NCBI GenBank assembly: GCA_029215795.1
Contig: JARDYH010000003.1
Location: 169,954,382-170,018,381, forward strand
Reading direction: 5' to 3'
Source: Anniella stebbinsi
Lineage: Eukaryota > Chordata > Lepidosauria > Squamata > Anniellidae
Length of the DNA: 64,000 nt
The notes beneath the pieces were generated by a model. The model was not told the DNA's origin and did no database searches. It worked only from the letters and a program-made list of their open reading frames with translations. The translations under genes and the position numbers were made by a program. Below, one piece after another: positions 58,424-64,000 of this stretch. The stretch's first letter is position 1. Each line of letters starts with the position of its first letter.

Positions 58424-58525
58424 GGATCTACACTACTGCTTTATAATGGTTTTGAAGTGCACTGACAACTGTTAGGGCCCATGGCACACTCCATATACCG
58501 TTTTCAAACTGCTTCAAAGGCCTGT
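58424..58525 (-). mobile_element. MITE family A, copy 8 (one end lost)
   Basis: GGATCTACACTACTGC at the left, then CAACTGTTAGGGCCCATGG and ACTCCATATACCGTTTTC. The opposite terminus is missing. Confidence 0.75.
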
Positions 58526-58605
58526 CCCTTTTAGGCTTCAATTTTCAAGGAAAGGGTGGAGTCTGGGACTATAGCATAAAAGGTTTCAGTTTGTTCTCAG
58601 ACCTT

Positions 58606-59037
58606 GAGCCTATCCACATTGCCCTTAAAAGTACTTATATTCTGTTTAAGACGTGTTTTTTTTAATCATTTCATTACATGGTAGGACACACTGAGCAGTA
58701 TTTACGTTTCATAGTGACTGCTTCCTCTGTCCTCAAAATGTTCACTAGTGTATTACAGGGTTAATTCCTTGACTCTTCTTCTTTAGTTTTTGTTTGGCAG
58801 GCTGCTTGAGTTAAGGAGACAGAAGTGGGCGGTTCAAGCAGCCTGCAAAACAAAACTGAAAGAAGAAGAGTCAAGGAATTAACCCTGTAATACACCAGTG
58901 AACACTTTGAGGACGGAGGAAGCAGTCACTATGAAAATATGTGCTGCTCAGTGTGTCCTACCACGTAATGAAATGACTTTAAAAACCACATTTTTAAACA
59001 GAATATTAGTCGTTTTAAGGGCAATGTGGATAGGCTC
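58606..59037. mobile_element. 432 bp near-perfect foldback element
   Basis: Terminal inverted repeats GAGCCTATCCACATTGCCC / GGGCAATGTGGATAGGCTC. The arms are about 200 bp, with AGGACACACTGAGCAG, GAGGACAGAGGAAGCAGTCA-type and AAGAAGAGTCAAGGAATTAA blocks all paired, and a short asymmetric centre around GGAGACAGAAGTGGGCGG. Flanking trinucleotides CTT and CGT differ at one base. The first bases (GAGCCTATCYACA) match family A copy 5. No ORF. Confidence 0.9.
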
Positions 59038-59336
59038 CGTGTCAGAAGTTGCTCACTAGGAGCCCTCCTGGGTGCTCCAGCTTCTGGCCTGTCTGGTCTC
59101 TTGCTGCCTTCTACTGAGCCCTGTAGGCTTATGTTCAGATCAGACCAGATCAGGTCTTACACAGAACAGCACATGGGTTGGATCAGAGGTGTGTGGGATC
59201 TCATAATATGAATCATTCCCTAATCCAGCATGGTGAAGGCAGCTCTGGAACGTAACAAACTAAAAACAACAAATCCAGACCACACCATCCAATATTCAGT
59301 GAGAATGTTTCAATATAAAACTAGCACAAACTCATT

Positions 59337-59690
59337 GGGTGCCTCTTCACGAGAGGTTTAATGCTCTTTGAAGTCTCATTAAAAAATTTACCTCCACACC
59401 AGCGGAGCGCAAATGGGGCGTAGAGACGCGTTATCTCTCCGATTATGCGCATTATCGAATGCGCGTTAAATTGCGAGTTTAATTTGGTCCGTCCATTAAA
59501 GCGCATTTTGACTGTGTGAATATGCGCTTATGTGCATTAACTACTTGTAAACCGCATTTTGGACATCCATGAATGCGCTTTGCCGCCTCTCGCCGCCTCT
59601 CGTGTAGAGGGATTAGGCGTAAATGCGCTTCTGCGATGATGCGCATAATCGGCTAACCAGGCGCAAAAGCGAATCCTTGTAGAGGGGACC
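59337..59690 (-). mobile_element. ATGCGC-rich MITE, family G copy 2
   Basis: 354 bp in the opposite orientation to copy 1. It starts GGGTGCCTCTTCACGAG and ends CTTGTAGAGGGGACC. ATT lies on both sides (59334-59336, 59691-59693). Motifs such as TTATGCGCATTAT-like and GCGCAAAAGCG are shared with copy 1. Confidence 0.85.
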
Positions 59691-59693
59691 ATT

Positions 59694-61395
59694 GTCAGTC
59701 TGTGACATAGTAAAACTTTCCCCATTGGTCTCACACACATCACAAGGTGACTCACATTTGAATCAGAAAGAGGCTTCTAAGCAACTTTAACTGTTTTTGT
59801 CGCAGAGTATATTTCCTGAGCAGTGCATCTAATTCACCTTGTAAGGCGACAAAAGTACACCCTGGAGTGCTGTGAGTTGCCAAATCCTCTGGGTTACTCA
59901 ATATGTTTGGGATCTTAGCAGCTCATAGATTTGTAGCTGGATATAACAACAACAACCATCACATTCTGAAAGCTTCAATAAAACAAAAATGTAAAGCTAA
60001 CCATCATCTTGGTCTATTGATTTATTGATGTGGGTTGTTTGTTCTCCTTTCCTCCTGATTCTTCAAATGTTACACAAGTGGCAGCAAATGGCAGCAAAGC
60101 AAGACCGTCTAATGTTTGTGTCCGCATAAGAACTATTTATAATAAGTGCAGTCGGCAGCTGGGCTGAAAATACATATTTAGTAAAACCAACTATTATGCT
60201 GGTATGGATGGAAGCTATAAAAAAGAGAATGTGCTGTTCCAGCTTCCCTAAGGCACACAACTTAAACCTCTGGTTGCTTGTTGAAAATATTGTACTTTCT
60301 TTCTTTGTCAGGATTTATTATAATCTTAAACCACTGAGAGTACAGAAAGAAAAAAAGGATCAGCCTGAGACCATGACTTTTGGGAACTCTTTTATGGCCC
60401 ATAAACCAAGCAAACACTCAGTTGCTAATAAAGGAATACATTTTGCATTGCACAGTCATGCAGCCACCATTTCCCTAGGTGCTGTTTTCATTGTGTAGCC
60501 ATCCACTATTGAGATACTCCTGCTTTCTTGAAATCACTGCCAAACACTTCGTTCAATGATGATGACAACAACAACAAAAGAACCACTGAGATGTTTAAGG
60601 CTGTGTGGTATTCGCCACGTGAAGTTGGGAATAAGAAGAAGAGCTTCTATCTTGACTGTCTTCCTAGGCTTCAGGTGTGTTAGGTTTTCTTTGACAAGTG
60701 CCTTTGAAGAAGCAGAGCGGCTGTTACTGCTGTTTAGGGACAGCACCTCAACTTGCAACCTCCTCAAGCTCCTTTGATGTCTCCCGAGATTGTTCCTGGG
60801 TTACTCTTCCCTTTCGAGAGAACTTCTGGTCCTCGTTTCATTATGTCGAGTCATGCAGAAGACAGAGTGATGTGCTCCCGGTGTGATGATGAAATTGGTA
60901 CCGAGTCTGCACTTGTCTGTAGTAGTTTATTATTACTGCCAGTGAAGAAGGAATCTAAACCTGGCAGTAGCAGCCTGCTACAAATCAATATTTTACAGGT
61001 AGCATACTCTGAAGAGATGACACGTTGACAGACTAGAAGGAGAGAGCGGGGTGAGCTGGTGGAGAAGAGAAGGAATGCAAGAAAGAGAATTTATCCTGAC
61101 ATCCTGTGAAAGGTTTTTTTCTCTCTCTACAAAAGCGTGAGTGAAAACATGCACCAAACACAGCTAGATGGACTCCTTTGCAATAGATATTATTTCCCAC
61201 CTGCTTTCTCTACTGTACCTCCACTTCGCAAAATGGAAAAAAGAAGTAGCAAGGCCTGCCCACACATTCTTTGGAATTAATATAGTGAGAAACAGGGAGA
61301 ACACAGTGTACAACAGCATTGCAATGCCTTACCCCTGTAGTCATTACTTCTGTGTCCCAAAGGAACACATTAGTAACTGGAAACTAAGAGTCTGG

Positions 61396-61436
<41 letters not shown>

Positions 61437-62086
61437 ATACATATTAAATGAATTAAAGACTGTGGAATATGTGGACTACTCAGACTGCTTCCCTGTGTGT
61501 CCCCCTCCACCAGCCCCCCCCCACACACACTTTGTAGCCAAGTGAAAGCTTATTTATAAAGTGCCACTTTTTACTTCATGGTGTGGTGACACTTGTGCCC
61601 CAGGTTGGTGAGAAATATGAGAGAGAGGTTACACTTCATCGATCATTGTTCTAGAATAGGAAAAGGCCATGGGCACAATTACAATTTGAGAAACTATCCT
61701 AGGCACCACCGCAAAATGGCTGCTGTGGCAGCCATGACAAAGAACAAGTTACCTGCCCCAAAGACTAAGTACTAGGTAGAGGGGAGGTCTGAGCGCCAAT
61801 ACACCAAATAACTTCATTGACCCAACAGTTTTTGGCACCAGTAAACTTATTTCACAGCAATCCCAACTGCCAGTAAGACATTTTTTTTAAGTGGGAGCTA
61901 TGGTGCACCTTGGTGGGCACCAAGAAAGCTGTCTGGGGGCACATTGGTTCCCATGGGTACTATGTTGGTTCCCATGGGTATTACCTGTGCTTTAGAGTAG
62001 GGTGCGGTGAGAATTTCATTTGGTTCATCGTTGTATAAGAACTTAGCAACATTCTCAAATTTCTTCATAAAAGGGATGGAAAACAC
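59694..62086. other. No recognised gene
   Basis: Contains the CT repeat at 61400-61429. The 125-codon frame at 61168-61545 includes that repeat as Ser-Leu runs and is not credible. Confidence 0.4.
61400..61429 (+). repeat. (CT)n microsatellite
   Basis: About 15 perfect CT units. Confidence 0.95.
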
Positions 62087-62162
62087 AGAAGAAGAAGAAG
62101 GAGAAGGAGAAGGAGAAGGAGAAGAAGAAGAAGAAGAAGAAGAAGAAGAAGAAGAAGAAGAG
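62087..62162 (+). repeat. (GAA)n / (GAAGGA)n purine repeat
   Basis: An uninterrupted purine tract of about 75 bp: GAA units, then four GGAGAA-type units, then GAA again. Triplex-prone. Confidence 0.95.
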
Positions 62163-62184
62163 GGAGAAACCAAAACAGAATGTT

Positions 62185-62262
62185 CAGGCTGAGGGCTTTG
62201 AGTGCTTAACTCTTAAAAGTCTGGGTTTGAATCCCTGCATATTCAGCCATGTTTATGAAGAC
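62185..62262 (+). mobile_element. tRNA-SINE relic
   Basis: GGGTTTGAATCCCTGC matches a B box, and ATTCAGCCATG follows as in the SINE at 26887. The head is eroded and the 3' part is missing. Confidence 0.4.
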
Positions 62263-63566
62263 TGAATTAGGGTTACCAGCCCTTTTTTCTGACAAGCACC
62301 TCATCTTTAGCAGCTGTTTGGCAGACAGGTTCAACATGGTCCTGTCCATACTGGGATTAGCTATACCAACTGAATTTGGACAGTGCAGATGGGTGAGCAT
62401 TTCATTTTGGTTGATTTTTTTTATATAAGAATTTACCAACATTCACAGATTTCTTCACAGACTGGTAAAAAAGAACTTGAAATTTTTTAAAAAAGTCAAA
62501 TCTGAGCAAAAGCGAAACTGACTGATTCATTCCATCCCACTCTGGAGACCAAGGAATTTGTGAAGGTTGAGCTGTGGTCACAAAACAGTACTATACCTCT
62601 GATACTTAGAGGATTATTATTTTCAAAAAAAAATGTATAATTATCATTGTTGGGAAGGGGAGCACACTACAAATGAATAGCTGTTAGTTACAAATTCATG
62701 AGTAATTACAAGCAGGAAAGACAAACAATTTGAAGGTGCTTTAGCTTCAATGCAGCTCTTTTAAGATGATTCAAAACCTGGCGGACTTTGCTTTACTAAA
62801 GGCCTTCTACTTTAGACACAGGTTAACTCAACTTCCTTATAGTTGCAGGATTCATTGTGTGATAGCCAGCTCAGCTTCAGGCCCAACATCATTATCTCAA
62901 AAATCTCTATAACACAGCAGCTGATGGTTCAAAAAGAACACTATCATGGTGGCAATAATTATTAGCAATACAACATGAACTCCACCAAGTAATTTTGGTT
63001 AGGTTTAAAAAGATTATTTGATTTGATCACAGAGAGTTATAAACCAAATTACTTTTGATAAAAAGAGATATTTCTAGTGATCTCTATGGCCTTGATAACT
63101 TGTTTAAAATTGTTTTGCAAATTTGAATAATGGAAAGCGAAATGATACAGATTTCCTTTCCCCAGGTCTCCCCACCCTGCAACACATGCACACACACCCA
63201 ATTGGTAGAGATGGGGAAAAAAATCCTTAATCCACCTCTGTGTACCTAGAATAATGACTCATCCAGGCTTACTAATAAGTCTGTGCTTGCTGATGACCCT
63301 GACAATGAAATGACAGAAATTAAAGTAAATAAAATTCCAGAGACCCACCACTTTGAACTTTGGTACTGAGCTCCCGATTACTGAGAGCCTACAACACACT
63401 ATCATTTCAAACAGTAAATTACAAGCTGTCCGGGGGAATGCAACCGTATATCCATTGTATAATGGATGTTGAAATCTAGCATACAAAACAAAAGGCACCC
63501 CATCTATTGTTTTTGTTTAGTTTGACTCTGCTTCATGCATACAAAGAACAGATGGTCATATATACC
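62263..63566. other. No recognised feature
   Basis: AT-rich sequence without supported ORF or repeat. Confidence 0.4.
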
Positions 63567-63887
63567 TAGGCTGACCATCTGAAAAGGAGGACAGGGCTCC
63601 TGTAACTTTAACAGTTGTAGAGAAAAGGGAATTTCAGCCAGTGTAATTTGTATGCAATTAGTTCCTGGTGAAATTCCCTCTTCATCACAACAGTTAAAGG
63701 AGCATGCACTATACTAGAGTGACCATATACAAAAGAAGGCAGGGCCCCTGCAACCTTTAACAGTTGTGATGAAGAGGGAATTTCACCAGGAACTAATTGC
63801 CTACAAATGACACTGGCTGAAATTCCCTTTTCTCTACAACAGTTAAAGTTGCAGGAGCCCTGTCCTCCTTTTCAGATGGTCAGCCTA
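63567..63887. mobile_element. Foldback hAT-like MITE, family B copy 2 (intact)
   Basis: 321 bp. Termini TAGGCTGACCATCTGAAAAG and its inverse. TATATACC flanks both sides exactly (63559-63566, 63888-63895). The centre again holds TAGAGTGACCATATACAAAAG, an internal copy of the terminus. Confidence 0.93.
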
Positions 63888-63938
63888 TATATACCAGCAC
63901 CGATATGCATATTACTACTACTACGTGTCCACTGCCAC

Positions 63939-63940
<2 letters not shown>

Positions 63941-63970
<30 letters not shown>
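63941..63970 (+). repeat. (GT)n microsatellite
   Basis: 15 perfect GT units. Confidence 0.95.
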
Positions 63971-63971
<1 letters not shown>

Positions 63972-64000
63972 GGTGAATGTATGCCACAAGAAAGCAAAAT

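Noticed and set aside
61168..61545. 125-codon plus frame with a hydrophobic middle
   Set aside because: The hydrophobic part is the CT microsatellite read as Ser-Leu.
62007..62192. Glu-rich coding exon
   Set aside because: It is the (GAA)n microsatellite; no flanking coding signal.

Overview
The window reads as nuclear DNA of a vertebrate, most likely a squamate reptile (lizard or snake). Three things point that way: two lineages of L2-type LINEs and two of CR1 LINEs, tRNA-derived SINEs of a type I associate with squamates, and many short palindromic DNA transposons typical of non-avian reptiles. I cannot name the species. I found no host protein-coding exon, tRNA, rRNA or small RNA gene that I could support. 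All convincing coding sequence belongs to retrotransposons, so this looks like a transposon-rich intergenic or intronic stretch.

Layout. 0-7.6 kb: mostly anonymous AT-rich DNA with old L2 3' ends, a SINE and a short foldback. 7.6-10.9 kb: a nearly full-length L2-type LINE on the minus strand, with endonuclease and reverse transcriptase in one frame broken by a single TAG codon. 11-16.9 kb: DNA-transposon relics and a CR1 pair in opposite orientations, one carrying an inserted MITE. 18.2-19.8 kb: a large foldback element split by a solo LTR, itself split by an L2 fragment. 21-26 kb: several MITEs, a decayed RT fragment, and a GC-rich 1.26 kb hAT-like element inside a MITE. 26-35 kb: a tRNA-SINE, a tiny mariner-like MITE, further MITEs and an L2 3' end. 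36.4-38.3 kb: a three-deep DNA-transposon nest. 38.7-49.7 kb: ATGCGC-rich MITE, foldbacks, two old L2 copies, a candidate LTR and an inverted dimer MITE. 51.7-55.4 kb: a young 5'-truncated L2 with an open 405-codon frame and an old CR1. 58-64 kb: a 432 bp near-perfect foldback, the second ATGCGC-rich MITE, microsatellites and a foldback hAT MITE with perfect 8 bp duplications.

Taken together, the region records successive insertions. Non-autonomous DNA elements group by target-site duplication: 8 bp (hAT-like families B, H and the TAGGGGTG family) and apparently 3 bp (families A, C and G, superfamily unassigned). The nests give a relative order of activity. Long stretches with no recognised repeat (31.1-31.4 and 43.5-44.0 kb, for example) could hold conserved regulatory sequence, but that is a guess without alignment.
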